DNA of 64,000 nucleotides from Bacteroidaceae bacterium (GCA_017940565.1 JAGAYH010000036.1:26658-90657); one strand, 5' to 3'. Counted from the first letter of the stretch, positions 25,073 to 34,238 are shown. The notes: generated from the sequence alone by a model not told the origin. Numbers and translations are program-made.

Positions 25073-25122
25073 TATTGCAAAGATGAGAATATCGGCGTAA
25101 CTTTGCACGACCAAAGTCGTGC
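25073..25122 (+). promoter_or_regulatory. feoAB promoter with overlapping palindrome
   Basis: -7 box TAACTTTG at 25098-25105 with TTG at 25075-25077 and a 20-nt spacer, a good Bacteroidota promoter. The inverted repeat GCACGAC-CAAA-GTCGTGC (25105-25122) covers the expected start of transcription and ends 8 bp before the feoAB ATG. It may be an operator or a 5' leader hairpin. Confidence 0.65.
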
Positions 25123-25130
25123 AGGTAGGG

Positions 25131-27725
25131 ATGAAACTATCAGAACTGAAAACAGGCGAGCGTGCGGTCATCGTAAAGGTGGCCGGTCACGGCGGTTTCC
25201 GCAAGCGTATTGTTGAAATGGGTTTTGTGAAGGGTAAGACGGTGGAGTCGTTGATTAATGCGCCGCTGCAGGACCCTGTGAAATATCGTGTGATGGGCTA
25301 TGAAGTGTCGCTGCGCCGCGACGAAGCCGCGATGATAGAGATAGCACCCTATAGCTTGCAGAAGGAAACGTCGACAAAAGTCATGGAGAACGAACCTCTC
25401 GTGGAAATGGAGGAAGTGGAGCGCAATGTGCATGAAGCTTATCTGCGTCAGCGCCGCACGATCAACGTGGCTCTTGTTGGAAATCCTAACTGCGGTAAAA
25501 CGTCATTATTCAACTACGCCAGCGGTGCCCATGCCCGTGTGGGTAACTACAGCGGGGTGACGGTGGACGCCAGTGAGGCTCATGCCCACTTTGAAGGCTA
25601 CGACTTCAACCTTATTGACCTGCCAGGCACGTATTCGCTTTCGGCTTACAGTCCGGAAGAACTCTATGTACGGCGCCATATTATTGACAGCACCCCCGAC
25701 ATTATCATCAATGTCATTGACGCCCATAATCTGGAGCGTAATCTGTATCTGACCACGCAGCTTATCGACATGAACCAGCGCATGGTGTGTGCCCTTAACA
25801 TGTATGATGAGTTTGAACAGCGTGGCGACCATCTTGACATCGATTGTCTGAGCACACTGTTCGGCGTGCCCATGGTGCCCACGTCGTTTAAGTCGGGCAG
25901 AGGCGTGGATCTGCTGTTCCATATTATAATTAACATGTACGAAGGTGTCGACTACGTGGATGCAGAAGGGCGCATCAATCCCGAGGTGGCCCGCGAGATA
26001 CGCGAGTGGCACGACACCTATGCTAAAAAGAAGGAACCGGCGGTGCCTGCCTGTCCGCATTGTGGCAAGAACACGTGCAAGGGATGTCCGGCACAGCCCA
26101 TAGAGGACGGCCATTTGGAAGACTTTGCCTCGGGCGACCGGCCGGTGAAGAACTATTACCGCCACATCCACATCAATCACGGACAATACGTGGAAGCCGG
26201 CATAGATTTGGTAAAAGCTGTGCTTCAGCATGACGAGAAGATTCGCCACCGCTACTCTACCCGCTATCTGGCCATCAAACTGCTGGAAAACGACAGTGAA
26301 GTGAATCGTGTGGTGGACACTTTTGAGCATGCTGCCAAAATAAAAGCTGCCGTCCACACAGCGCAACAACAGATAGAGCGCGACACTCATGAAGACTCGG
26401 AAACGGCTGTGATGAACGCCAAGTACGGTTTCATTCACGGTGCTCTCCGTGAAGCCGAATTTCAGGAAGGCAACAAGAAAGACACGTACCGTATGACGCA
26501 TTTCATCGATGATGTGCTTTCCAATAAATATGTAGGCTTCCCCATCTTTTTCCTGATACTTTTTCTCATGTTCGAGATCACCTTTGTGCTGGGCCAGTAT
26601 CCTATGGACTGGATTGATGCCGGTGTGGCTTGGCTTGGCCAGTGGATAGGGCACACCATGCCCGAAGGTGTGGTGAAGGCTATGCTCATTGACGGTGTTA
26701 TCGGCGGTGTGGGCAGTGTCATCATATTCCTTCCCCAAATACTTATTCTCTATCTCTTCATTTCGCTCATGGAAGATTCGGGCTATATGGCCCGTGCAGC
26801 CTTTATTATGGACAAACTGATGCACAAGATGGGGCTGCACGGCAAGTCGTTCATACCGCTCATCATGGGTTTCGGCTGCAACGTGCCTGCCGTTATGGCC
26901 ACACGCACCATCGAGAGCCGACGCTCGCGCCTGATCACCATGCTCATCCTGCCTTTCATGAGTTGCTCGGCCCGCCTGCCCATCTACATCATGATAACAG
27001 GCACGTTCTTCGCCTTGAAGTACCGCTCGCTGGTCATGATATCGCTCTATGCCGTGGGCATTGTGGTTTCAGTCATTGTGAGCCGTCTGATGAGCCGTTT
27101 CCTCATTCGTGGCGAGGACACGCCTTTCGTGATGGAGTTGCCGCCCTACCGCTGGCCCACGGCTAAAGCCATCGGCCGCCACACTTGGGAAAAGGGTAAG
27201 GAATATCTGAAGAAGATGGGTGGCATCATTCTCGTGGCCAGCATTGTGGTATGGGCGCTGGGCTATTTCCCCCACAACGCCTCGCTCTCTAATCAGGAGC
27301 AGCAGGAGCAGAGCTACATCGGGCGGCTGGGCCAGACTATAGAACCCGTGTTCCGCCCGCAGGGATTCAACTGGAAACTCGACGTAAGCCTCATTGCCGG
27401 CGTGGGAGCCAAGGAGATAGTGGCTTCAACCATGGGTGTGATATATACGGATGACGACAGTTATGGCGATGACGAAACCTATAGCGACGACGGCGAGAAA
27501 TATACCCGTCTGCGCACTCAGATGCTGCGCGACGGCATCACGCCCCTCACGGCCTACTGCTATTTGCTCTTCATCCTGCTCTACTTCCCCTGCCTGGCCA
27601 CCATCGTCGCCATTAAGAACGAGACCGGTTCGTGGCGTTGGGCCATGTTCACCGCCGCCTACACTACGCTGGTGGCCTGGGTAGTCTCGGCGCTTGTCTA
27701 TCAAGTGGGACAACTGTTCATTTAA
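25131..27725 (+). CDS. feoB: Ferrous iron transporter, FeoA-FeoB fusion
   Basis: 864-residue Fe(II) importer of the inner membrane. Residues 1-75 are a FeoA SH3-like domain (MKLSELKTGERAVIVKVAG). From about residue 105 comes the G-domain: GNPNCGKTSLFN, GVTVDA, DLPGTYSLSAYSPEE (the FeoB G3), then a linker with a small Cys cluster (CPHCGKNTCKGC, about residues 310-321). The membrane part has two nucleoside-recognition gates with CysGly features (GFGCNVPAVMATR, FMSCSARLPIY). FeoA-FeoB fusion is usual in Bacteroidota. The ATG at 25131 is chosen over a GTG at 25119 because it starts FeoA and lies just past the promoter palindrome. Confidence 0.95.
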   Translation: MKLSELKTGERAVIVKVAGHGGFRKRIVEMGFVKGKTVESLINAPLQDPVKYRVMGYEVSLRRDEAAMIEIAPYSLQKETSTKVMENEPLVEMEEVERNVHEAYLRQRRTINVALVGNPNCGKTSLFNYASGAHARVGNYSGVTVDASEAHAHFEGYDFNLIDLPGTYSLSAYSPEELYVRRHIIDSTPDIIINVIDAHNLERNLYLTTQLIDMNQRMVCALNMYDEFEQRGDHLDIDCLSTLFGVPMVPTSFKSGRGVDLLFHIIINMYEGVDYVDAEGRINPEVAREIREWHDTYAKKKEPAVPACPHCGKNTCKGCPAQPIEDGHLEDFASGDRPVKNYYRHIHINHGQYVEAGIDLVKAVLQHDEKIRHRYSTRYLAIKLLENDSEVNRVVDTFEHAAKIKAAVHTAQQQIERDTHEDSETAVMNAKYGFIHGALREAEFQEGNKKDTYRMTHFIDDVLSNKYVGFPIFFLILFLMFEITFVLGQYPMDWIDAGVAWLGQWIGHTMPEGVVKAMLIDGVIGGVGSVIIFLPQILILYLFISLMEDSGYMARAAFIMDKLMHKMGLHGKSFIPLIMGFGCNVPAVMATRTIESRRSRLITMLILPFMSCSARLPIYIMITGTFFALKYRSLVMISLYAVGIVVSVIVSRLMSRFLIRGEDTPFVMELPPYRWPTAKAIGRHTWEKGKEYLKKMGGIILVASIVVWALGYFPHNASLSNQEQQEQSYIGRLGQTIEPVFRPQGFNWKLDVSLIAGVGAKEIVASTMGVIYTDDDSYGDDETYSDDGEKYTRLRTQMLRDGITPLTAYCYLLFILLYFPCLATIVAIKNETGSWRWAMFTAAYTTLVAWVVSALVYQVGQLFI

Positions 27726-27731
27726 TCCAGT

Positions 27732-27938
27732 ATGAAGAAACAAAGAAACAAGCACCGCCGTCAGGTGCGTATGGCCATTACTGTGGAAGACTACATCAAA
27801 GCCGCCAAGCGCGGCCAGCGCGAGGCCGAGATGGAGCAGCTGGGGCCAGGATTCCACAGCAGCGACCGCACCCACCGCAGCCGGAAGACTTATACTCGCA
27901 AACAGAAGCACCGCCACCGCGACGAAGAACGCTGGTAG
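27732..27938 (+). CDS. Small basic protein downstream of feoAB
   Basis: 68 residues, strongly basic: MKKQRNKHRRQVRMAITVEDY, then AAKRGQREAEMEQLGPGF, then an Arg/Lys/His-rich tail (RKTYTRKQKHRHRD). No membrane span and no known motif; the basic ends suggest nucleic-acid or ribosome contact. It starts 6 bp after feoAB, so it is probably part of that operon. From memory, similar small proteins are widespread in Bacteroidales, but I cannot assign a function. Confidence 0.65.
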   Translation: MKKQRNKHRRQVRMAITVEDYIKAAKRGQREAEMEQLGPGFHSSDRTHRSRKTYTRKQKHRHRDEERW

Positions 27939-27997
27939 GCGGTTTTCTTTTTTCTGTTCCGTCCCTGCACCAAGCCGGCCACCTACCCTGTGAAACG

Positions 27998-28060
27998 AAA
28001 TCCGCTTTGGTCGGCACGAAAACGGACATAGACCGGACGAAAACGCATTTAGGCGAAAAA
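27998..28060. repeat. R8: three direct 21-nt units
   Basis: Units start at 27998, 28019 and 28040 with cores AAATCCGCTTTGG, AAAACGGACATAG, AAAACGCATTTAG. They read KSALVGT, KTDIDRT, KTHLGEK. No hairpin. The array lies upstream of the esterase promoter. Confidence 0.85.
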
Positions 28061-28107
28061 ATGTCAGTTAGTTTTGTAAAAAAAGACGCCAATGTAATTA
28101 AAAGTTG

Positions 28108-28115
28108 TATCTTTG
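28108..28115 (+). promoter_or_regulatory. -7 box for the esterase gene
   Basis: TATCTTTG (TAnnTTTG), 22 bp before the ATG at 28138. Confidence 0.6.
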
Positions 28116-28137
28116 TCAAACTAAAACCGGTTCAATC

Positions 28138-28953
28138 ATGAAACAGTTCATTTTCATAGTGGCCCTGTTGTTGGCCCTGCCTGCTGCCATGCGGGCTCAG
28201 AGAAGTTTTGAGTTGCCCCTGTGGACGGGCGACGAAGTGAAAGACGACCGTGCCGACGCTCGTCTGCTGGTGTTCTTGGCCGACGAGCCTACGGGTCAGG
28301 CTGTGGTGGCCTGTCCGGGCGGCGGCTACAGGTTCCTTTCAATGCAAAACGAAGGCATTTGGTTTGCCCGTCTGTTCAATCCCAACGGCATCTCGCTGAT
28401 GGTGCTCAAATACCGTCTGCCCAAGCAGCGCCATACGGTGCCGCTGGAGGACGCCGAGCAGGCCATGCGCATCGTTCGCAGCCATGCCGCCGAATGGGGC
28501 GTGGACACGGCTAATGTGGGCATCATGGGCAGCAGTGCCGGCGGTCATCTGGCCACAACGCTGGCTACGCATTACCATTCGAAAGCCACGCGTCCCGATT
28601 TCCAGATATTGCTCTACCCTGTCGTAACCATGGACAAGTCGTTTACCGACCAGGGTACGCACGACAATCTGATTGGCAAGGATGCATCGCCTGAAATGGA
28701 GGAGCTCTACAGCAACGAAAAGCATGTGACTGACGACACGCCGAGGGCTTTCATCATTTTCAGTTCCAACGACCGCACGGTGCCTTTGAAAAACGGCTTC
28801 CTGTATGCCCAAGCGATGGTTGACCACAAGATACCCGTTTCGCTTCATGTTTACCCCGACGGCTATCACGGCTTCGGCTACAACCCGGACTTCAAAGACG
28901 CCGACATCTGGCATAAGGAACTGCTGCGCTGGCTCAAGCGCAACGGCAAATAG
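28138..28953 (+). CDS. Secreted alpha/beta-hydrolase, carbohydrate esterase type
   Basis: 271-residue secreted serine esterase. Signal peptide (MKQFIFIVALLLALPAAMRAQ); oxyanion-hole region VVACPGGGYRFLS; nucleophile elbow GSSAGG (GIMGSSAGGHLA); catalytic Asp in FSSNDRTVP; His in DGYHGFGYN. This plan matches acetyl-xylan esterase or feruloyl-esterase-like enzymes of Bacteroidota (BD-FAE/Axe type). The start at 28138 begins the signal peptide. It is single-gene, with a promoter upstream and repeat R9 after its stop. Confidence 0.87.
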   Translation: MKQFIFIVALLLALPAAMRAQRSFELPLWTGDEVKDDRADARLLVFLADEPTGQAVVACPGGGYRFLSMQNEGIWFARLFNPNGISLMVLKYRLPKQRHTVPLEDAEQAMRIVRSHAAEWGVDTANVGIMGSSAGGHLATTLATHYHSKATRPDFQILLYPVVTMDKSFTDQGTHDNLIGKDASPEMEELYSNEKHVTDDTPRAFIIFSSNDRTVPLKNGFLYAQAMVDHKIPVSLHVYPDGYHGFGYNPDFKDADIWHKELLRWLKRNGK

Positions 28954-28987
28954 TTTCCGCCCCCTACCCTACGGCTATAAAAGAACG

Positions 28988-29050
28988 AAGCGGCGCCGCA
29001 AAATTTTGAGGCGCCGCGTCGGCGTGCAGAAGTCCCACTTCGTTTTTTAA
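28988..29050. repeat. R9: 21-nt-unit repeat, inverted form; two-way terminator
   Basis: Units at 28988, 29009 and 29030 (cores AAGCGGCGCCGC, AGGCGCCGCGTC, AAGTCCCACTTCG). The first two form a 14-bp-arm inverted repeat with one mismatch (28990-29017), and the third runs into TTTTTT. It lies between the convergent esterase and GH92 genes. Confidence 0.8.
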
Positions 29051-29057
29051 GAAAACA

Positions 29058-31337
29058 TCAGTCGGCGTTGCTGAAAGAATAGGGTGCGCTTTTAGGAGCC
29101 GTTCCCCTCCGGATATTGGGTTGGTCGCTCATGTCGAAGCGCAGGTTCAGGCCGTGCTGCAGGTCGCTGCGGCGTATGTAGTTCTTGTCGTAATTCTTGC
29201 CGTTGAGTTTGATGCTGTTGACGTAGCGGTAGCGGCCGCTTTGGCCTTTGGCCTCGATGTTGACATGCTTGCCGCCGGGCAGATGGATGCGCACGTTGTC
29301 AAAGTAAGGCGCGCCGAGTGCATACTCACCCGAGGCGGGGCACACGGGGTAGAAGCCCAGGGCAGAAAAGACATACCATGCCGAAGTCTGGCCATTGTCC
29401 TCGTCACCGCAATAGCCGTCGGGTGTGGCGCGGTAGAGACGGTCCATCACCTCGCGCACCCAGTACTGGGTCTTCCAGGGTTGGCCGCTCCAGTTGTAGA
29501 GATAGATGATGTGTTGGGCCGGCTGGTTTCCGTGGGCGTACTGCCCGAAGTTCATCACCTGCATCTCGCGTATTTCGTGAATGACGGCGCGGTAGTAACT
29601 CTCGTCAAAGTCGGGCGATTGCACGAAGAGCGAGTCGAGCATGCGGTTGAAGACATCGCGGCCGCCCATGAGCCGGATAAGGCCTTCTGGGTCGTGGAAG
29701 ACTGACCAGCTGTAGTGCCATCCGTTGCCTTCGGTGAACACGTCGCCCCACTTGAGCGGGTTGTACGGCGTCTGGAACGAACCGTCTTGCCGGCGTCCGC
29801 GCATCAGGCCGGTCTCCCTGTCGAACAGGTGACGGTAGTTCATGGCGTGTTGCCGGTATGGCGCCAGTTCACTCTCGCTGCGGCCCAGGGCACGGCCGAA
29901 CTGGTAGATGCACCAGTCGTCGTAGGCATATTCCAGCGTGCGGGCCGCGCTCTCGTTGATGCCCGCGTCGCAGGGCACGTAGCCGAGGCGGTTGTAGTGG
30001 TCAAAGCCCAGGCGTCCGGTCGATTTCACTTGCGGATGCACGGCGTTGGCACCGTGGATGACGGCCTCCCAAAGCAGATTGGCGTCATAGCCGCGGAGAC
30101 CGGCCAGGTAGGCATCGGCCACGACAGAGGCGGAATTGTTGCCCACCATGCAGTTGCGGTGGCCGGGACTGGCCCATTCGGGCAGGAAACCGCTCTCGCG
30201 ATACATGTTGGCGAACCCTTCCTGAACCTGTGCGCCCATCTCGGGATAGACCAGGTGGAGCAAGGGGAAGAGAGCGCGGAACACGTCCCACACGCCGAAG
30301 TCGGTGTAGAGCCTGCCCTGCTCCACCGTGCCCTTGAAGGGGCTGTAATGGACCAAGTGGCCCTGTGCGTCTTCTTCAAAGAAACTGCGTGGGAAGAGCA
30401 GGGCGCGGTACAGGCAGGAATAGAACGTGCGGGTGTGGTCCAGATGGTTGTTGTCCACTTCGATGCGGCCCAGCCAGCGGTTCCACTCGTCGGCTCCGGC
30501 CTGCATCACGTCGTCGAAGGTGCGCGAGCCCAGTTCGCGGCTGAGGTTGACCTCGGCCTGTTCGGCGCTGATGAACGACGAACCGACGCGCACGGTGACT
30601 GCTCCGCCCGTCTGGCCGAATCCCACGACGGCAAGGGCGTGGTTGCCCTCGACGGAGGTCTTGTTGTCTTCCAAAGCGGTGCCGTCGGCCGCGGCCAGAT
30701 AGGTAAAAGGCCGGTCGAACTGCATGACGAAGTAGTTGCGGAAGTTCTTGGGCACCCCGCCCGAGTTGCGCGAGGAGTAGCCCACTATTTTCCGTTCTTC
30801 AGGAATGATTTTGATGTATGAACCCTTGTCGTAGGCGTCCACCGTGAGGTATGCCTCGCGCCCTTTCTGGTAAGTGAAACGGAAGAGGGCGCAGCGCATG
30901 GTGGGTGTGAGTTCGGCCGTGGCGTTGTAGTCGGCCAGATAGACTTTATAGTAATAGGGGCGGGCCTCTTCGCCGAAGTGGGAGAACCAGCTGGCGCGCT
31001 TTTCCTCGTCTGCCTGGGGCCGGTCGGCAGTGGGCATGAGGCTGAAGGCCCCGTAGTCGTTGATCCAGGGGCTGGGCTGGTGGGTCTGTTTCAGGCCGCG
31101 CAGCTTGTGGGTGGTGTAGGTGTACATCCAGCCGTCGCCGTTCTTGCCCGTCTGGGGTGACCAGCTGTTCATGCCCCAGGGCAGGGAGATGTCGGGATAG
31201 AGGTTGCCCGTGGAGAGTTCAAAACTCGACAGGGTGCCCACCAGGGGGTTCACGTAGTCCACCGGGCCGCCCGTGATGCGTGCCGGAGCGTTGATGACTA
31301 AACTGAGAAAATACAAAAGGAAAAGTCGTAGTTTCAT
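29058..31337 (-). CDS. GH92 family alpha-mannosidase
   Basis: 759-residue secreted, Ca2+-dependent exo-alpha-mannosidase. Signal peptide MKLRLFLLYFLSLVINAPA, N-terminal beta-sandwich beginning VDYVNPLVGT (family start motif), then the (alpha/alpha)6 barrel. It carries NCMVGNNSASVVADAYL, the catalytic-acid region FTEGNGWHYSW, and the catalytic-base region GDEDNGQTSAWYVFSALGFYP. One motif that is usually GNEP reads GNQP here (AHGNQPAQH), which could change subsite specificity. The ATG at 31337 is correct: the frame extends to 31415 only because it reads through repeat R10. It follows polA by 90 bp. Confidence 0.92.
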   Translation of the reverse strand: MKLRLFLLYFLSLVINAPARITGGPVDYVNPLVGTLSSFELSTGNLYPDISLPWGMNSWSPQTGKNGDGWMYTYTTHKLRGLKQTHQPSPWINDYGAFSLMPTADRPQADEEKRASWFSHFGEEARPYYYKVYLADYNATAELTPTMRCALFRFTYQKGREAYLTVDAYDKGSYIKIIPEERKIVGYSSRNSGGVPKNFRNYFVMQFDRPFTYLAAADGTALEDNKTSVEGNHALAVVGFGQTGGAVTVRVGSSFISAEQAEVNLSRELGSRTFDDVMQAGADEWNRWLGRIEVDNNHLDHTRTFYSCLYRALLFPRSFFEEDAQGHLVHYSPFKGTVEQGRLYTDFGVWDVFRALFPLLHLVYPEMGAQVQEGFANMYRESGFLPEWASPGHRNCMVGNNSASVVADAYLAGLRGYDANLLWEAVIHGANAVHPQVKSTGRLGFDHYNRLGYVPCDAGINESAARTLEYAYDDWCIYQFGRALGRSESELAPYRQHAMNYRHLFDRETGLMRGRRQDGSFQTPYNPLKWGDVFTEGNGWHYSWSVFHDPEGLIRLMGGRDVFNRMLDSLFVQSPDFDESYYRAVIHEIREMQVMNFGQYAHGNQPAQHIIYLYNWSGQPWKTQYWVREVMDRLYRATPDGYCGDEDNGQTSAWYVFSALGFYPVCPASGEYALGAPYFDNVRIHLPGGKHVNIEAKGQSGRYRYVNSIKLNGKNYDKNYIRRSDLQHGLNLRFDMSDQPNIRRGTAPKSAPYSFSNAD

Positions 31338-31349
31338 CTCTGAAAAAAT

Positions 31350-31412
31350 AAGTCCGATATAGTTTTGTCCAAATCCGATATAGTGTTGTCTAAATCCGAT
31401 ACAGGAGCGTGG
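31350..31412. repeat. R10: three direct 21-nt units just upstream of the GH92 start
   Basis: Units at 31350, 31371 and 31392, cores AAGTCCGATATAG, AAATCCGATATAG, AAATCCGATACAG. They read KSDIVLS, KSDIVLS, KSDTGAW. The array fills most of the 90-bp gap between polA and the GH92 ATG and has no hairpin. Confidence 0.88.
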
Positions 31413-31427
31413 CAACGTGCTTCGGCT

Positions 31428-34238
31428 TTAGTGAGCTTCGAGCCAGTTGCTGCCCCAGCCGCAGTCGGCCACGAGGGGCACACTCATCTGGTAGGCGCGC
31501 TCCATTTCCTGCTTCACGAGCCCCTCTACCCTCTCCCGTTCTTCGGGTGGCACGGTGAAATTGAGTTCGTCGTGCACCTGGAGTATCATTTTTGTCTTCA
31601 GATGTTCGTCCTGCAGGCGGCGGTCAATGGCAATCATGGCCATTTTTATGATGTCGGCGGCGGAACCTTGGATAGGGGCGTTGATGGCGTTGCGCTCGGC
31701 ATAGCCGCGCACGGTGGCGTTGGCCGAATGGATGTCGGGCAGATAGCGGCGTCGGCCGAAGATGGTCTCGATGTAGCCCTGTCGGCGCGCCTGGCTGATG
31801 CTCTGGTCCATGAAGCGGCGGATGCCCGGGAACATGTTGAAATAGCTTTCGATAAGGCTTTTGGCTTCGGTTCGGCTGATGCCGATGCGCTGCGACAGGC
31901 CGAAGGTGGTGATACCGTAGATGATGCCGAAGTTGGCCGTCTTGGCCTTGCGGCGTTCGTCGGAGGTGACTTGGTCGATAGCCTTGTGGTAGATGCGCGC
32001 GGCGGTGGCGGCGTGGATGTCATGGCCCTTTATAAAGGCGTCTATCATATGTTCGTCCTGGCTGAGGTGGGCCATGATGCGCAGTTCGATTTGCGAATAG
32101 TCGGCCGAGAAAAACAGCTGTCCGGGTTCGGGGATGAAGGCGCGGCGTATCTCGCGGCCGTCGTCGCCGCGGACAGGAATGTTCTGCAGATTGGGGTTGC
32201 TCGAGCTCAGGCGGCCGGTGGCTGTGACGGCTTGGTTGAACGTGCTGTGGATATGTCCGGTGCGCCGGTTGATGAGCATGGGCAGCGTATCTATATAGGT
32301 GCTGAGGAGCTTTTTCATGCCGCGGTACTTCAGCAGGAAGTCCACCACGGGCTCCTTGGCGCGCAGCTCCTCGAGCACCGGCTCGGAGGTGACATACTGC
32401 CCGCCCTTGGTCTTCTTGGGCTTCTCCAGCAGGTGCATCTGGCCGAAGAGCACGTCGCCCACCTGCTTGGGCGAAGACAGGTTGAACTGATGCCCTGAGA
32501 GCGTGTAAACCTGTTTCTCATAGTCGTTCATGCGCTGATAGAAAGTCTTGGAAATCTCGTTCAGGCTGTCGGGGTTGAGCAGCACGCCGTTTAGCTCCAT
32601 GCGGGCCAGCACAGGGGCCAGGGGCATTTCGATGTCTTTAAACAACCTTACGGCGTCAAGGCGTTTCAACTCGTTTTCCAGCCGTGGGCGCAGGCGGAGG
32701 GCCATGTCGGCCCGCTCGGCGCTGAAACTGGCACGCAGCTCGTCGGGCAGGAAACGCATGTCGCGCTCCTCCTCCCACTTGGTGCCGAAGTAGCCGTCGA
32801 GTGTCTTGCCCTCATGGTGAAGGTAGATGTTGCCAATGTAACTGAGGTAGTGCTTCAGCTCGGGCTGGATGAGGTAATGGGCCAGCATGGTGTCGAAGAG
32901 CAGACCGTTCAAGGTGATGTCATAGTTTCCCAACATCACCATGGCCTGCTTGAGGTCGTGCCCGGTCTTTTCGACGGATTTGTTTTCAAAAACGGGACGA
33001 AGCGTCTCCAACAAGGTTGGCTCGGCATCGCAATCGACATACCACGTGTCGCCGGAGGCCAACGCGAAGCCCACACCGGAGATTTCGGCCTTCACCGCCT
33101 CCTGTGTCGTTGTGGCCAAGCTAAATGCGCACGATTTGCATGACACGATTTTTTCGACTAATTTTGACGTTTCCTCTTTTGTTACACACACTTGCAGTGA
33201 AGAACCATCGAAATTTTCCTCTTTGAAATTCTCATATTTTGGCCCACTCGGCCCGTCGTCCGCATTTGAGCCAAAGAGATCGAGTTGTTGCACGCTGTTT
33301 TCAACCTGTGCAACGGTGGCTGCTTCTTTCGGTGGCTCAACTGGGGCGAACAAATCGTTGTTTTTTGACTCGTGATTGTCGCCACAGATTTTTTTGATTA
33401 GCGAGCGGAATTCCAAATCTTCAAAAATCGATTTCAAACTTCCGAGGTCGGGTTCCGCTTTTTTCAGATGTGCGGGGTCAAACGTCAGAGGCACATCGCG
33501 CCGGATGGTGACCAGGTATTTGGAGAACATCACCTGCTCGCGGTTGGCCTCGATTTTCTCGCGGAGTTTGCCTTTTATTTCGTCCAGATGTTCGTAAATT
33601 CCCTCGATTGTTCCGTGGTTTTTTATCAAAGTGACGGCCGTCTTCTCCCCCACTCCCGGGCAGCCGGGAATGTTGTCCGAGGCGTCGCCCATCAGTCCCA
33701 GGATGTCGATTACCTGTAGCGGCGATGCAATGTCGTATTTGGCCTTCACCTCCTCCGGTCCCATCATGACGAGGCCTCCGCTGGTGGGTTTCAGTTGGCT
33801 TACGTGCGGCGTGACCAGTTGCCCGTAATCCTTGTCGGGCGTCACCATGACGGTTTCCATGCCGGCAGCTTCGGCAGCGGTGGCTACCGTGCCTATCACG
33901 TCGTCGGCTTCGAAGCCGGGCACTTCGAGAATGGGAATGTTGTAGGCCCGGATGATGTCTTTGATGATGGGGACGGACTTCCGGATGTCTTCCGGCGTGC
34001 TCTCGCGCTGGGCCTTATACTCCTTGTATGCCTCGTGCCGGAAGGTGGGTCCGGCCGGGTCGAAGGCCACACCGATGTGGGTCAGGTCGCTGCGGTGGCG
34101 AATCTCTTCCAGCGTGTTTACAAAGCCGAAGATGGCCGATGTGTTCAGCCCCTTAGAGTTGAAGCGAGGGGCGCGAATCAGCGCATAGTAGGCGCGGTAA
34201 ATGAGCGCATAGGCGTCCAGCAAATACAATTTTCCCAT
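31428..34238 (-). CDS. polA: DNA polymerase I
   Basis: 936 residues. The 5'-3' exonuclease (residues 1 to about 290) is intact: YLLDAYALIYRAYYA, GFEADDVIGT, CPGVGEKTA. A low-GC linker follows (about 290-370). The 3'-5' exonuclease fold remains but its metal ligands are gone: FSLATT replaces FDTET, GHDLKQA replaces G-NLKYD, and SAERAD replaces YAxEDAD. The polymerase domain is complete: DYSQIELRIMAH, RRKAKTANFGIIYG (finger helix Lys), and QVHDELNF. So it should make DNA and remove primers but not proofread. Confidence 0.94.
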   Translation of the reverse strand: MGKLYLLDAYALIYRAYYALIRAPRFNSKGLNTSAIFGFVNTLEEIRHRSDLTHIGVAFDPAGPTFRHEAYKEYKAQRESTPEDIRKSVPIIKDIIRAYNIPILEVPGFEADDVIGTVATAAEAAGMETVMVTPDKDYGQLVTPHVSQLKPTSGGLVMMGPEEVKAKYDIASPLQVIDILGLMGDASDNIPGCPGVGEKTAVTLIKNHGTIEGIYEHLDEIKGKLREKIEANREQVMFSKYLVTIRRDVPLTFDPAHLKKAEPDLGSLKSIFEDLEFRSLIKKICGDNHESKNNDLFAPVEPPKEAATVAQVENSVQQLDLFGSNADDGPSGPKYENFKEENFDGSSLQVCVTKEETSKLVEKIVSCKSCAFSLATTTQEAVKAEISGVGFALASGDTWYVDCDAEPTLLETLRPVFENKSVEKTGHDLKQAMVMLGNYDITLNGLLFDTMLAHYLIQPELKHYLSYIGNIYLHHEGKTLDGYFGTKWEEERDMRFLPDELRASFSAERADMALRLRPRLENELKRLDAVRLFKDIEMPLAPVLARMELNGVLLNPDSLNEISKTFYQRMNDYEKQVYTLSGHQFNLSSPKQVGDVLFGQMHLLEKPKKTKGGQYVTSEPVLEELRAKEPVVDFLLKYRGMKKLLSTYIDTLPMLINRRTGHIHSTFNQAVTATGRLSSSNPNLQNIPVRGDDGREIRRAFIPEPGQLFFSADYSQIELRIMAHLSQDEHMIDAFIKGHDIHAATAARIYHKAIDQVTSDERRKAKTANFGIIYGITTFGLSQRIGISRTEAKSLIESYFNMFPGIRRFMDQSISQARRQGYIETIFGRRRYLPDIHSANATVRGYAERNAINAPIQGSAADIIKMAMIAIDRRLQDEHLKTKMILQVHDELNFTVPPEERERVEGLVKQEMERAYQMSVPLVADCGWGSNWLEAH

